Made by a program: the position numbers and the translations under genes. Source: Pseudoips prasinana (Eukaryota; Arthropoda; Insecta; Lepidoptera; Nolidae). From it: a stretch of DNA of 64,000 nucleotides. The DNA is taken from assembly GCA_951640165.1 (NCBI GenBank), contig OX621260.1, positions 14,402,001 through 14,466,000 on the forward strand, in the 5' to 3' direction. This document shows positions 1 to 10,905 of the stretch, in pieces (within the stretch, counting starts at the first letter, position 1; every line of letters begins with the position of its first letter). A model generated the notes under the pieces. That model was not told where the DNA came from. It ran no database searches and worked only from the letters and a program-made list of their open reading frames with translations.

Positions 1-860
1 GTTTCAAGAACTATTCTAGCTATAGGTAGGCATAGTTCACACGCGTTTATTCCTTGAGCATCGTATACTTTTACGTTAGTGTGGGTAGCTATGCAAAAAA
101 GAAATAAAATACGTCAGTTTCTGCGGGGCAGCGTGGATGCAGAACGAGTCGTACTGTTCCCTTGTTTCTTCAAGTAAGTAAGTACGTGGCTTTTCTATTT
201 AAGACAATTATACAAACAAATGACGTCTATACTTTATCTTATATTACTAAATATATTCATTTAAGAGTCAACTCTTGATTCCTTACGACATTTTATTAAT
301 AAAAAGGAATTTGAAACAATAATACTTTAAATTAAAATGGGATGGTGTTAACTTCATCAGTTTTAGTCGTGGCAGCTATCAACGACCCATAAGTCGGCAA
401 AGGCAGCAACGTAACTTTTCGTTTTATTTTTCTTTTATGTTATTATATCACCAGTAACACAAGTATTTTTATGGACCAGTTTAAATCTAAGCTTTTTTGA
501 CTAGTTTTTACCTTTTAGCGTTGTCAATTTGACCAAAGTTATGATATTTTTCGAGGATCGATATTGAATAGTTACAGAAAGAAATAATTGTTTTTGTGTA
601 TAAAACAGTGTGAATTTGTTCATATTTTTTGTGACATTAATCAATTATTATCTATTTTATAGTGCGAAGGTCAATTGAATTAAATGACCATTTTTTTATT
701 AGTCGGTAATACAATTTATGTTTATACTTACAATTTACATACTGTATTACCGACCCATGAGGGTTGCATTAGCAACTATAAGAAGCTATTACCGATCGTA
801 TATAGATTATTTCGTTGTCACCTACTTTTATGATCGGTACCTTTTATACTATCATAGGTA
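1..860. other. AT-rich stretch without a recognised gene
   Basis: No coding signal is convincing here. The only clear structure is a pair of 12-base inverted arms (702-713 and 743-754) around a 29-base spacer, possibly the remnant of a small inverted-repeat element. The open frame over 718-936 runs into a MITE and is not credible as a gene. Confidence 0.5.
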
Positions 861-995
861 CAGACGCCAGCACATCAAGCTACTCCAATCTGTCAAATTT
901 TCCCAATTGAAAGTGAACCTTATGCTTATGGGATAAAGTTTAAAATCTATAAAAGAAATTAGACAGATTGGGGTAGCTGGATGTGCTGGCGTCTG
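861..995. mobile_element. 135-bp palindromic MITE, copy 1
   Basis: The ends are inverted repeats beginning CAGACGCCAGCACATC, extending inward over about 40 bases with few mismatches. TA dinucleotides flank both ends (859-860 and 996-997), which is the target duplication expected for Tc1/mariner-type non-autonomous elements. The length of exactly 135 bp recurs in other copies in this window (17143-17277, and 38429-38885 once its insert is removed). It has no coding capacity. Confidence 0.85.
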
Positions 996-1319
996 TACCT
1001 TTTAATAAATGCTACTTCTTGGCTAAAGCAACATAAAACATACAATTATAATTTTTTCCAGAAATATGGAGCCACAAAAGCGGCGAAAAGTATACTTACA
1101 GTGAAACAGTATTATAATTTTCAGAAATTATTATGATCTCAATAGCATAAGGAAATATCATAGAGTTTAAAATTCTTAAATTAAAATATATATCTGTATT
1201 AAAAGTATTATGTTAATTATTTAGTTCATTGGTATTACTAAGAAGTACTAATTTGTTTTATTAAAAACAACGATAATAATAAGATAAAAAAAATTCGAAT
1301 AAGTATTTGCATTTTTATT

Positions 1320-2040
1320 TTGTTTTATTTTATTAAGATTTGGTTATCATCATCATCTTCCAATCACGACCAAAACCCTCCAAATAAAATTAAAACAAGA
1401 AATTCAAATAATAACTTACAAATTGCAACATATAACGTCAGAACACTCTCGACCACCGAAAAATACTTTGAGCTTATGCACGCTATCCAGAACATAAACA
1501 TAGACATATTAGGCCTTGCAGAAATAAGAAGAATGGGAAATAAAATAGAAGAGTATAGCGACCACGTACTATGCTACGTGGGTGAAACACCCTGCCAATA
1601 CGGTGTGGGATTTCTCATAAAGAAAGAATACAAGAAAAATATAACAAATTTCTGCGGACTATCGGAACGAGTTGCATTGATTCAGCTAGAATTCGGGAAT
1701 CCTGTCAATTATGCAAGTCTACGGACCAACGACAGACTCAGATGAAGACGACAAAGAAAAATTCTATCACACGCTACAAGATGCTCACAATTTACTAGGA
1801 AACTGCAAAAACATCATGGTAATAGGAGATTTCAATGCCAAGATAGGAAAACCAAAAAGCAACGAAAATCTTATCATGGGAAAATATGGGTTTGGTAAAA
1901 GAAATACAAGAGGAGAAAGACTGGTACAATATGATTTTGACTACAAACTATCCATCATGAATACGCACTTTAAAAAGAAAAACAACCAAAAATGGACATG
2001 GATTTCTCCCGATGACAAAAAAAAAACGAACTTGATTTAA
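1320..2040 (+). pseudogene. LINE endonuclease domain (broken)
   Basis: This is the endonuclease of the RTE-like LINE, which would nick target DNA to prime reverse transcription. Visible motifs are YNVRTL near the N-terminus, LAEIRR, QYGVGFLI, and GDFNAKIG followed by the NTHF and WTWISPD motifs that characterise this endonuclease fold. The first frame (to 1745) and the second (from 1711) overlap, so a frameshift separates them. A further frame change follows at 2040 in an A-rich run. It has no methionine or promoter that I would trust as the original start. Confidence 0.7.
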
Positions 2041-2042
2041 TA

Positions 2043-3493
2043 ATGTCTAATAATCCAAAAAATATAACAAACATAGAGGTTCTAAACAACGTAGATTTCC
2101 CGTCAGACCATCGAATAGTAAGAGCTACACTTTTCATGAAAAACCATAAAAATCCAAGAAGGCACTTTCAGAACGCGGTGTCAACGCTGAAAACAGACGA
2201 AGAAATAAAAACATACCTTTGTAAACTGGAAAGTAACTTAACTGACGCTAATTACTTTAACGAAGACAACATACAAGAAACCTATACTAAATTTAAACTC
2301 TACTTAAAAAATAGCTTAAAATCGGAGACCACTAACAAGATCAATGAAAATACGAGTTACTTCTTCAGCGAATCAACCAAACTTTTGATTCAACGCCGTA
2401 GTGAACTCATAAAAACCAAAAACAAATCACAAAAAATGAAAAAAGAGTTATCAGTTCTATTCAAACGAGCTAGCAAATCAATAAGATACGACTACAAGCG
2501 GCACAAACAAAAAGTCATTGAAAATAGTATAACGCAATACAGAAGTGCCAAAAGAGCTCACAAACAATTAATCAATCACACAGACTGGATTAAGAGCTTA
2601 AAAAAAGGACAACACGAAACAAAATCAAGAAAAGACTTAATATCCTGCGCCACAAACTTCTATAAAGACCTATATGCTAATAAGACTAAAGACACTACTC
2701 TGTTCATTGAAAATAATGGGCTACAGACAGACATCAGTGAAACAACCATTATAAACGTACGCGAAGTCCTAGAGAACATAAAAAATTTAAGCGTGAGAAG
2801 AGTTCTGGGCCCGATGGTCTAAAGAACGAGGCATTGATAGAAGGGGCAAAACTACTCACCGGACCTCTGACACGCATATTTAATCTGGTTCTAAGAACAG
2901 GTGTAATACCAGAGCAGTGGAAAAAATCAGACATAATATTGCTATATAAAAAAGGAAACCCACTGGACATCGCTAACTACCGCCCGATTAGCCTGATATC
3001 AAGCGTGTACAAGTTATTTAGCTCAATAATTCATAACAAAATTTGCCCAAAAATAGACAGTGAACAACCGGTAGAACAAGCAGGTTTTCGTCGAGGATTT
3101 TCGACGATGGACCACATCCATAAACTAGAACAAGTTATAGAAAAATACTCTGAATTCAACAACAACATATATATAGGTTTCATCGACTACACAAAAGCAT
3201 TTGACAGTCTCTATCACAGCTCTATCTGGCAAGCTTTACACAACTGCAACATAGATCCAATAATAATTAGAACTCTAATAAACATATATAAAAACAGTGT
3301 GAGCAGAGTCAAGCTAGAATGTCGAGGTGACGAAATCAAAATAGCCCGAGGCGTTAGACAGGGAGACCCACTATCTCCAAAACTGTTTATAGCCGTTGCA
3401 AGACTGCAAGACTGCAGTGCATATTTTCCAAACTGAATTGGATTTCGGAAGGCATCCCCATCAACAACGAACGTCTCACCCATCTAAGATTTG
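2043..3493 (+). pseudogene. LINE reverse transcriptase, N-terminal part (broken)
   Basis: A linker rich in Lys and Asn (2043-2822) leads to the reverse transcriptase palm. Visible motifs are YKKGNPLDIANYRPISL, QAGFRRGFSTMDHI, FIDYTKAFDSL (catalytic Asp) and GVRQGDPLSPKLF. A frame break near 2822 separates linker and palm, and a further break follows near 3400. The frame reaches the HLRFAD motif at about 3480-3496, where the gypsy element begins. The matching second half starts at 7706 on the other side of the insert. Confidence 0.75.
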
Positions 3494-3497
3494 CTGA

Positions 3498-3627
3498 CTA
3501 TTACGTATGTTATAGAGAGACAAGTGAAACAAGCAAGGGCTATTGACACACTGTTCTTTATTCACTGTTGGACACAGCGCGGGCGCAGCTACGCACACAT
3601 AGACATTAACAGTACACATACACAACA
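3498..3627 (-). repeat. Downstream (3') LTR of the gypsy element
   Basis: This 130-bp direct repeat of 7572-7701 begins TGTTGTG when read on the minus strand. An AATAAA on that strand may serve as the polyadenylation signal. It abuts the LINE target CTGA at 3494-3497. Confidence 0.88.
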
Positions 3628-3640
3628 GTCCCTCCCCCTA
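3628..3640 (-). other. Polypurine tract
   Basis: On the minus strand a run of purines (AGGGGGAGGGAC) sits immediately before the downstream LTR, where a plus-strand primer is expected in LTR retrotransposons. Confidence 0.65.
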
Positions 3641-3671
3641 TTTAACATAAATAGAAAATCCCAAAATATTC

Positions 3672-4527
3672 CTAAAAGAACTGTTTATAATCGACCCTGG
3701 GTATATCCCGGAACAGTTTGCTAGAACATCTCGAATTCTGGGGAGACGGTGAGGATGACAATTCCACCTCGTTCCTTTCTCCCTCCCCACTACCAGGCGA
3801 CTGAGAACCCCTGGGTTCACTGTCCAAAAGTGTATCATCCAAATCCACTGGTGAAGACAATCTTTTGTATAAAACTATTTGATTTTTATGTTTTTTTACA
3901 TCTGTAGAAGTGACATGGTCTTTGATCAAATATAACACTTTACCGAGTCTTTTGATAACAGTACCTTTACCCCACATATATTTACAATTGTTCATATTTT
4001 TTTTTAAACATGACTTCATCACCCGGCTTATATACTTGGTTGTTATTGCCACCATAGCACTTAATTTGCGAGCACTGCTTTTGTATAACATCGTTAATTA
4101 GTGATGTGAGTGGGGTCGACGTTAAATTGGGTTGGAGTAAATCCAGACGTGTTCTTAGCTTTCGCCCGAATACCAACTCAGCTGGCGAGAAACCCGTGAC
4201 AGAATGCACTGAATTCCTATAATCGAATAAATATTTTAACAATTTTAGTCTACACTCATTCCTATTGCGAGAACTTAAAACACTTGATTTTATACCCTTT
4301 TTTACAATTTTTACAAAACTTTCCGCTTGTCCATTGCTAGCAGGGTTGTATGGGGGTGATGTAAGGTGAGTAATCCCATTTAACAAGCAAAATTTCGCAA
4401 ATTCTGCTGATGTAAACGCAGTACCGTTATCGCTCACAATTGTGTGAGGTAATCCGTATTTAGACATAAAATCGTAAAGTTTTTCAACAACGGCCGCCGA
4501 GGTGGTAGAAGTGGTGACGTCATACAC
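3672..4527 (-). pseudogene. Gypsy integrase core and C-terminus, cut off by a stop and a frameshift
   Basis: This is the continuation of the gag-pol frame past the in-frame TAG at 4531-4533. The first part (4527 to 3982) holds integrase core features: the second catalytic Asp in IVSDNGTAF, then SPPYNPASNGQAE with the catalytic Glu, and a GDEVMFK C-terminal motif. At a run of nine A residues (minus strand, near 3995-4005) the frame shifts, and the remaining C-terminal tail runs to 3672. A homopolymer indel can be a sequencing error, so this second break is less certain than the stop codon. Confidence 0.8.
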
Positions 4528-4533
4528 TTCTAA

Positions 4534-7530
4534 CTATTTGGTGTGAGCATCTACCACTACCAAAAACATTTGATTATTCAACGGCCCAAGAAAATCTACG
4601 TGTAACCTATGGAATGGTGCATGGGGAAACTTCCAGGGTGCTAGCGGCGCCCGGGGCGGCGACGGCCGCAGCTGTTTGCATATTTCACATGAGTAAATCA
4701 TTTTTTCTAGCGCCGCATCTATGCCCGGGTACCAAACCCGTGACCTAGCCTCTGATTTCGTTTTTACAACGCCTAAGTGCGAGCTATGTAACTCTGATAA
4801 AACTTTCGAGCGCAAAGATTCTGGTAGTATCACCTTATGGCCCCTCATTAAACAACCATCTTCATAAAATAATTGTGTCTTACACAATTGATAGGGTTTC
4901 AACTTTGAATTCACTATTTTGTTAGGCCAACCGTTTTGAACATATTTTACAACTAACTGTAATACCGTATCCTCGTTAGTAGCATTGCGTAACTCCTTTA
5001 AGGTCAACGGCATGTCGCCTTCGATAACAAAGTTGACGTATGATGCGCGATCAATGGGAGCGGCGGCTGCGGCGGCGTGTGCGCCGATGTCGTCTCCCTC
5101 ACCCTCGGCGCGAACACGCCCTGACTCACACTGTAAACTCGCACGAGAAAGGTAATCGGCGTTGTTATCAGCACTGCGAACATACTCAATTAAATAATTA
5201 TACGCTCCTAAAAACATCGCGTATCTCTGCAATCTATTAGCGGACACTTCAGGTATACCTTTATGTGGACCGAAAATAGATATTAATGGCTTATGATCCG
5301 TGCTTAATATGAAAGGATCTGATCTGCCATATAAATACTGATGGAACCGACGTACTCCAAATATTATTGCCGTCGCCTCCTTCTGTATCTGTGAGTAATT
5401 TTTTTCAGCCGAGTTCAACGTACGGGAAGCGAATGCCACCGGGTGCTCTAAACAATCCTTATCTATTTGAGACAAAATAGCTCCAAGGCCGCACGGAGAC
5501 GCATCAACAGTTAACACTATTTTGGCATTTGGGTTAAAGTGTGTTAAAACCTGGTCAGATGTCAGACATTCCTTAATTTTATCAGTCGCATTTTGATGTA
5601 TCGTAGACCAGTTCCACTTTACCCCCTTTTTTAAAAGGTCATACAAAGGACTCAGGATACAGGATGCTCCAGGTACGAAATTCCTGTAATAATTTACAAG
5701 TCCTAGAAATGATTGCAGAGTATTTACATCAGAAGGAACAGGAGCGTCAGCTATAGCTTTCACCTTTGCCGGATCTTTCTGTAATCCATCCTTGTTTATT
5801 ATGTAGCCTAAATATTTAATTTCGTTTTTAAAAAATTCGCATTTTTCTTTCTGAACTGTTAACCCCGCATTCTGAAGCCTTTGTAGAACTACGTTCAACA
5901 TCTTCAAATGCCCCTCTGGGGTTCGGTCAGTCACTAAAATGTCGTCTAGGAGACATAAGACACCGTCTAGTCCCGAAAGCATTGTTTCCATAGCGCGTTG
6001 GAATATAGATGGGGCACTAGATAGCCCAAAAACGAGTCGAGTATAATTAAATAGACCTCGATGTGTATTGATACATGTAACCGGTTGGGACTCTTCGTCT
6101 AACAAAAACTGATTATAGGCCATCGACAAGTCAATTTTTGAAAATTGTTGACCTCCGTGTAGTCTTGAAAATAGCTCGTGTACCGTAGGTAAAGGGTATT
6201 GTTCTATCATCAGCTGTTTGTTAATAGTAACTGAATAGTCGGCGCACAATCTAACCGAACCGTTGTGCTTGAGTACGGGAACAATAGGTGACGCGTACTC
6301 AGAGTGCGAAACCGGTTTCAGGACACCTAGATCAACGAAACGTGTTATCTCTTTGTCGACCTTATCACGTAACGCGAACGCAATTGGACGCGCTTTACAA
6401 AATATATTTAGAAAATGACAAGGCGTTAGCTTGAGTTTAAATTTTGATATAAAATCTCTGCCTAATAACGGTGGTCCGCCATTACGAATGACGTACACGT
6501 CCAGTGTGTGAGTGTGTCGCATGTACATCACTGGCAAGTTTACGTACCCTACACATTTCATAATATTGCCGGTGTAACTAAAAGAACTTTTATTTGAAAC
6601 TAGTAACGGAATATTACTGAACATGTTTTTATAGGTACTTTCGGATATAACTGTCACTGCTGATCCACTGTCTATTTGAAATTGTAAATTCTTCCCATAA
6701 ATTGAAACTGATTCTGTCATAGGTTCCCCACGGACTGAGCGTATGTTAAACAATGTCTTACCGTCGTCGTCATCCCCGCTCACATCACCTGTCGACACGA
6801 AATTAACCTTTTTACAAACTTTACGCAGGTGACCCTTTGTGTTGCATTTATTGCATTTATAGCTTGCAAACCGACACTGGGATGACTCATGATTATTACG
6901 ACCGCACACTGTACACTTTTTTTTACCGGCACTAACGGTTTTAACACTGCTTTCTTCTTTCGCGATCTTGAACACCGGAACCTGCTGCCCGTGGACAGCC
7001 GTAGTAGTGGCGGCTCCAGCGCGCGCGCATCGCACGCTCTCCGCCAGCTCCACCGCCTTGGCCAGGGTCAACTTGTCGATGTCCTGCGCGAACAGCTTCT
7101 CCCGTTCCTGGCCAGCTACCATTCCCATGACAAATCGATCTCGTAACGCTTCCTCGACGTTACTAAACCCACAATGTGCTGTAAGTCCTCTTAGCCTGGA
7201 CGCCCATTGCGTGCACGTCTCGCCCGGCTGCTGTACAGCCGCGTAAAAATTGTAACGCTCGCTGAACTTTGGAAGAAAATGCTCATCCAATAACTGCACT
7301 ATGTCGTCATACGGAACTTCTTGGATATCCTTTGGCAGGGCCAGATCCGCTGCCAACTTGTAAGTACCGTCACTAAGTGCGCTGAGCAGGATCGCCCGTC
7401 TCTTGGCTCCAGCTGCATCATTTTTCGGGACGACGTCGTTTGCAATAAACCATTGCGTAATACGGCCTTTGTAAGACTTCCATTCTTGCACGTTGTGATC
7501 GAATGTAGACAAAATTCCAAAACTATTCAT
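4534..7530 (-). CDS. Gypsy Gag-Pol polyprotein, truncated by a nonsense codon
   Basis: This 998-residue open frame is the Gag-Pol of the LTR element. Domains in order: capsid-like gag (about 1-180); zinc knuckles with CTVCGRNNHESSQC and CNKCNTKGHLRKVC (about 208-240); retropepsin-like protease with QIDSGSAVTVIS (about 285); reverse transcriptase with the LLDDIL box in place of the common YxDD (about 535); RNase H with TVDASPCGLGA and STDHKP; and the start of integrase with the HHCC zinc segment and VDFLGP. The frame ends at an in-frame TAG inside the integrase core, with the rest of integrase continuing after it. Proteins of this kind assemble particles and copy the element's RNA in the cytoplasm. 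As it stands, this copy should not make a full integrase. Confidence 0.9.
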   Translation of the reverse strand: MNSFGILSTFDHNVQEWKSYKGRITQWFIANDVVPKNDAAGAKRRAILLSALSDGTYKLAADLALPKDIQEVPYDDIVQLLDEHFLPKFSERYNFYAAVQQPGETCTQWASRLRGLTAHCGFSNVEEALRDRFVMGMVAGQEREKLFAQDIDKLTLAKAVELAESVRCARAGAATTTAVHGQQVPVFKIAKEESSVKTVSAGKKKCTVCGRNNHESSQCRFASYKCNKCNTKGHLRKVCKKVNFVSTGDVSGDDDDGKTLFNIRSVRGEPMTESVSIYGKNLQFQIDSGSAVTVISESTYKNMFSNIPLLVSNKSSFSYTGNIMKCVGYVNLPVMYMRHTHTLDVYVIRNGGPPLLGRDFISKFKLKLTPCHFLNIFCKARPIAFALRDKVDKEITRFVDLGVLKPVSHSEYASPIVPVLKHNGSVRLCADYSVTINKQLMIEQYPLPTVHELFSRLHGGQQFSKIDLSMAYNQFLLDEESQPVTCINTHRGLFNYTRLVFGLSSAPSIFQRAMETMLSGLDGVLCLLDDILVTDRTPEGHLKMLNVVLQRLQNAGLTVQKEKCEFFKNEIKYLGYIINKDGLQKDPAKVKAIADAPVPSDVNTLQSFLGLVNYYRNFVPGASCILSPLYDLLKKGVKWNWSTIHQNATDKIKECLTSDQVLTHFNPNAKIVLTVDASPCGLGAILSQIDKDCLEHPVAFASRTLNSAEKNYSQIQKEATAIIFGVRRFHQYLYGRSDPFILSTDHKPLISIFGPHKGIPEVSANRLQRYAMFLGAYNYLIEYVRSADNNADYLSRASLQCESGRVRAEGEGDDIGAHAAAAAAPIDRASYVNFVIEGDMPLTLKELRNATNEDTVLQLVVKYVQNGWPNKIVNSKLKPYQLCKTQLFYEDGCLMRGHKVILPESLRSKVLSELHSSHLGVVKTKSEARSRVWYPGIDAALEKMIYSCEICKQLRPSPPRAPLAPWKFPHAPFHRLHVDFLGPLNNQMFLVVVDAHTK

Positions 7531-7561
7531 TTTTCAATTATAAAATGAAGATGTGGGTAAA

Positions 7562-7571
7562 CTCGTCGCCA
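7562..7571 (-). other. Primer binding site, tRNA-Ser (GCT type)
   Basis: Reading the minus strand out of the LTR gives TGGCGACGAG. This complements the last 10 bases of a Ser(GCT) tRNA including CCA, recalled from the Drosophila sequence. It begins right at the LTR edge, which supports placing the LTR boundary at 7572. Confidence 0.7.
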
Positions 7572-7701
7572 CTATTACGTATGTTATAGAGAGACAAGTG
7601 AAACAAGCAAGGGCTATTGACACACTGTTCTTTATTCACTGTTGGACACAGCGCGGGCGCACCTACGCACACATAGACATTAACAGTACACATACACAAC
7701 A
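7572..7701 (-). repeat. Upstream (5') LTR of the gypsy element
   Basis: This is the direct repeat of 3498-3627 with one visible difference. It should carry the element's promoter. The LINE target CTGA recurs at 7702-7705. Confidence 0.88.
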
Positions 7702-7705
7702 CTGA

Positions 7706-8467
7706 CGATATCGTAAATTTCGCTGAAACTCATAAGAAGCTACAAAATATGATATCCCAACTAAATACAGAAAGCATACATGTAGGACTACATATGAACT
7801 TTAGCAAAACAAAAATAATGACAAATGGCAAAAAAGGAAAAATTTTGCTAGAGGGAGACGAACTTGAGTATGTAGAGCAGTACATATACTTAGGAAAGCA
7901 AGTATCGTTTTTTAAAACAAATACCGAAAACGAGGTCAATAGAAGAGTCACGTGCAGCTGGAACAAATACTGGGCCCACAAGGAAATACTAAAGGGCAAC
8001 TATGACCTAAACATGAAAAAGATCATCATGGACACTTGTATACTGCCCTGCCTGACCTATGGCTCCCAGACGTGGACGTTTACAAACAGGACAATTAACA
8101 AAATAGGAACTTGTCAGCGGGCAATGGAAAGAAACATGCTACGCCTAAGGAAAATCCAAAAAACAAGAAGTCAAGAAATAAGAAAAAAGACGAAACTGAC
8201 AGACGCGCTTCACCAAGCACTAACACTTAAATGGAGCTGGGCCGGCCATGTAGCGTGATGCATAGACCAGCGATGGACTCTCAAGAGCACGCAATGGACC
8301 GGCCCACTAGGAAAAAGAAGCGTGGGCCGACCACAAAGAAGATGGGCGGACGACATAGTATCGGTGGTGGGGAAAAATGGACAAAATTAGCACAGGACAG
8401 AAAAAAATGGAAGAATTTGGAGGAGGCCTATACCCTATTTAGGGGTTCCTATAATATAAATGTCTAA
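7706..8467 (+). pseudogene. LINE reverse transcriptase, C-terminal part
   Basis: Joining 3496 to 7705 completes the FADD box of the LINE reverse transcriptase. The frame then continues through MNFSKTKIM, YLGKQVSF and the CILPCLTYGSQTWT and RAMERNMLRL motifs typical of RTE/BovB-like C-termini. The frame closes at 8258 after the WSWAGHVA motif, and a shifted frame carries the last residues (GRPTKKMGGRHS-like) to about 8467. There is no functional full-length product because of upstream breaks and the gypsy insert. Confidence 0.75.
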
Positions 8468-8734
8468 TTAAAACACTAACACTAGAATCATTTAGACTTA
8501 ATAGTTACTGACATAGAATTAGGAAAACATAAAAATATTTTGTAATTACTTTTTAAGGTTTATAGGAAATAAAAAGGCTTTATTATTATTATAATCATCA
8601 TCATCACTAGCTTAGGTATATACATTCTATTGCTGGAAAAAGGCCTCCTCACATACACGATCGGGAATAGCTGCATAAAAATTTAATTCGTTAATAGCTA
8701 TACAGCCGTTTTTATGGGTCGGTAATTGCAACAA

Positions 8735-9694
8735 TTACGCCCGAAATTAATAAACGATCCGCAATCTGTCAGTCAGTCCTATCTCTAGATTAGCTCTATC
8801 GCTATCTTGATCTTTACCTGCGTGCCAATAACAAAACATAAAAATCCATCCAATTTTTTGCCCAGAGATTGGGGTGCGATCCTTTCCCTCTGCAGCGTTC
8901 CGTTTTATGCAGAACTCGGTAACTCAGGACACAATTATACCATTTAATTTAAGAAGAAAATTTATTTTTAAATATATTAATGATATGTCATCAATACTGA
9001 CTTATTTATAGCTAGTTTAAAATGTTTTACTAGACGACTACGGTATATAATAATAAAATGAAACTTAATTGGTCAAACATTATGTTTTGGTGGAACGGAA
9101 CGTATCAAAATTTGACAAGCAAAACGAATCGGATCAAAAACAAAAAAGCAGTAAGTTGGTTGTTTGCTTTTGTTGCAAAGCATTTATAACTAATATACAA
9201 ATAATTACTTATTAATAAATATAATACCTATAATGGATTCTGATATGATAAGCAATAATTTTATTATTGATTTCTGTGTTTGTTTTACAAATAATTTAAA
9301 CAGTGATGTGAAGTTGTTGCCGCCGATTTTGTAAACAAAAAAAATATTTATATTATTTATTATTTATATGCAAAGCTATTTTGGAATATAATGAACTATT
9401 TCACCAATTTTATCTTTAGAACCAATTGTCAATCCACCGAATTTCTAGGATTGTTTTGGCTATCTAAGCTTATGTCAAAATTAATGGATTGGTTATTGGC
9501 ACGTGCAACCTGTCATTTTAGTACAGAGGCCTATCTTTTTCTATGATCCGTCCTCCCAAAGATCGCTTGTTCGGAAAGATTGCTTTTTCAATCTGTGGAT
9601 GCTTTATTGGCACGGTTTAATAGACAAATGGATCGAAATTGCTATCGTAGATAGCATAAAATGGATTAGGATCGTTTATTAATTTCGGGCGTAA
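8735..9694. mobile_element. 960-bp non-autonomous TIR element
   Basis: A perfect 25-26 base inverted repeat (8736-8760 and 9669-9693) beginning TACGCCCGAAATTAATAA bounds the segment. The outermost TA, or TTA/TAA, may be target duplication. A weaker match continues inside (the TGCCAATAA / TTATTGGCA pair). The interior is AT-rich and has no open frame worth reporting. It probably belongs to a cut-and-paste superfamily using a TA-type target, but I cannot name it. Confidence 0.8.
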
Positions 9695-9940
9695 GTCACA
9701 TTCTAAATTATTTTACAAGATAATCATCTATTTAAATGTATTTGATTCTGTAAACACATTTTTTTTAACATAGCACTAGCATATAATATTAAACTATTAA
9801 TCTTTAGAGGAACCAGTATACTAAAAAAATAAGGTTGATTTTTAAATTGCCTTAAGGGGGTCGCCACAGACAGGTATTTGGCCCTAAAAGTCGGACAAAA
9901 ATATTGTTTGCGTTTAATAGTACTATTAAAGTATCTCGTT

Positions 9941-10905
9941 CTATTTTAAGGTATAATAGAGTAAAAAAAGGCATACATTATTCTTAAAAAAAATTATTTC
10001 TAATTTCCCTGTCAGCAAGGGGTCTGATGTCAAGAGTAACCTATTTAAAACGTTTGTGTTGCAGGCTACTCTCGAAAATTTTCGGACGTAGTTTAGCCAA
10101 AACGCTCGGATGTGCTTATTGCGGGCTTCTGCAGCTTCCTCAGACAGTTGCCCAATTGGCAGAATAGCCTCCTTTATCACGGCAGCTCCATGACTCAACA
10201 CATTATGTAATGTCGGCGACATCGGGTGAAACTTGTACAAAGAAACGTACAATTCAGCAGTTTCTTTGCAATAAATACCGAATTTTTGGATGTTAATTTT
10301 TATCCCGCAGCACATTGTGTCTAGGATGACTTTTAATCGGTAGATTAAATTCCGGTCAATACCAGTTATTTCTGCAGATTTCTCGTATTCATCGAAAAAT
10401 CGCCTGCTGGTATTACCATCATTTGTGTTTCCAAAGTTAGCCTTTGGAATATCTACTAATAATCCTAATTGTTCACGAAACTTGGTTTGGATTTCTTTTT
10501 TTCGTGTCTCCACTAGTTTCTTCTCTTCGTCTGTCAGGCGAGCCCTCCACTTCATGACTGGTAATTTATAAGCTACATGCAGTATGCTCTCGAAAAATCT
10601 GATTCGAGCGTGCAGCAAAGATAGACCAAATCGCATGTTTTCCGTGTTGCAGGGCCTTTCTTTTGTAAGGTCATTGAAATCGGAGGATGTGGCGCCACAT
10701 ACGTAACATCTCATGGTTGACTTGATATGGGTTGCTGCGTTACATACTTTGCCGTCCACTATGGTAAAACCTATTTTATGTTTGACGGATATGTCGTCAA
10801 TCTTGGTCTTGGTCAGTTCTTTTATTTGATTTTCTACGTACTCGATTTCCTCATTCGTCACGTCAGTGTTTTCTTTCACAAATCGTATGCGTATTGGTCT
10901 GCAAT
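9941..10905 (-). pseudogene. Transib (RAG1-like) transposase, C-terminal part
   Basis: This is the C-terminal half of a Transib transposase, the family related to the RAG1 recombinase. Visible: RPIRIRFVKE joined to the upstream part; VDGKVCNA, which I take as the second acidic catalytic position; a CYVC pair with later His residues (zinc-binding region); TSRRFFDEY; and MSPTLHNVLSHG followed by LPIGQLSEEAAEARNK, where the catalytic Glu is expected. The last roughly 15 residues are unlike the family and suggest a damaged 3' end. The coding sequence is separated from its N-terminal half by a LINE at 10906-12018. Confidence 0.82.

Larger units (their letters stand above)
3498..7701 (-). mobile_element. 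Mag-like Ty3/gypsy LTR retrotransposon
   Basis: The element is 4.2 kb and lies on the minus strand between two 130-bp LTRs (3498-3627 and 7572-7701). The two LTRs differ at one position that I can see (a G/C difference in the GCGGGCGCA region), so the insertion is young. The target duplication is CTGA, or CTGAC if one more base is shared. A primer site for tRNA-Ser sits inside the upstream LTR boundary and a purine tract precedes the downstream LTR. One long gag-pol frame has two breaks (an in-frame TAG at 4531-4533 and a frameshift near 4000). There is no envelope gene. The Mag assignment rests on short LTRs, a single gag-pol frame and the Ser primer site. Confidence 0.88.
1320..8610 (+). 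mobile_element. RTE-type non-LTR retrotransposon, split by a gypsy insertion
   Basis: An apurinic-like endonuclease region (about 1410-2040) is followed by a reverse transcriptase (about 2830-3493). The RT is interrupted inside its FADD motif by an LTR element (3498-7701) and resumes at 7706. The C-terminal part runs to about 8258, and an AT-rich tail with TTA and ATC triplets ends near 8610. The coding region needs several frame changes (near 1711-1745, 2040 and 2822), so the LINE is dead. Assignment to the RTE/BovB-like group is inferred from the order of motifs (YNVRTL, GDFNAKIG, GVRQGDPLSP) and the simple-repeat tail. Confidence 0.75.

Noticed and set aside
5004..5240. Small frames on both strands inside the gypsy pol
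   Set aside because: They overlap the long Gag-Pol frame, which has clear domains.
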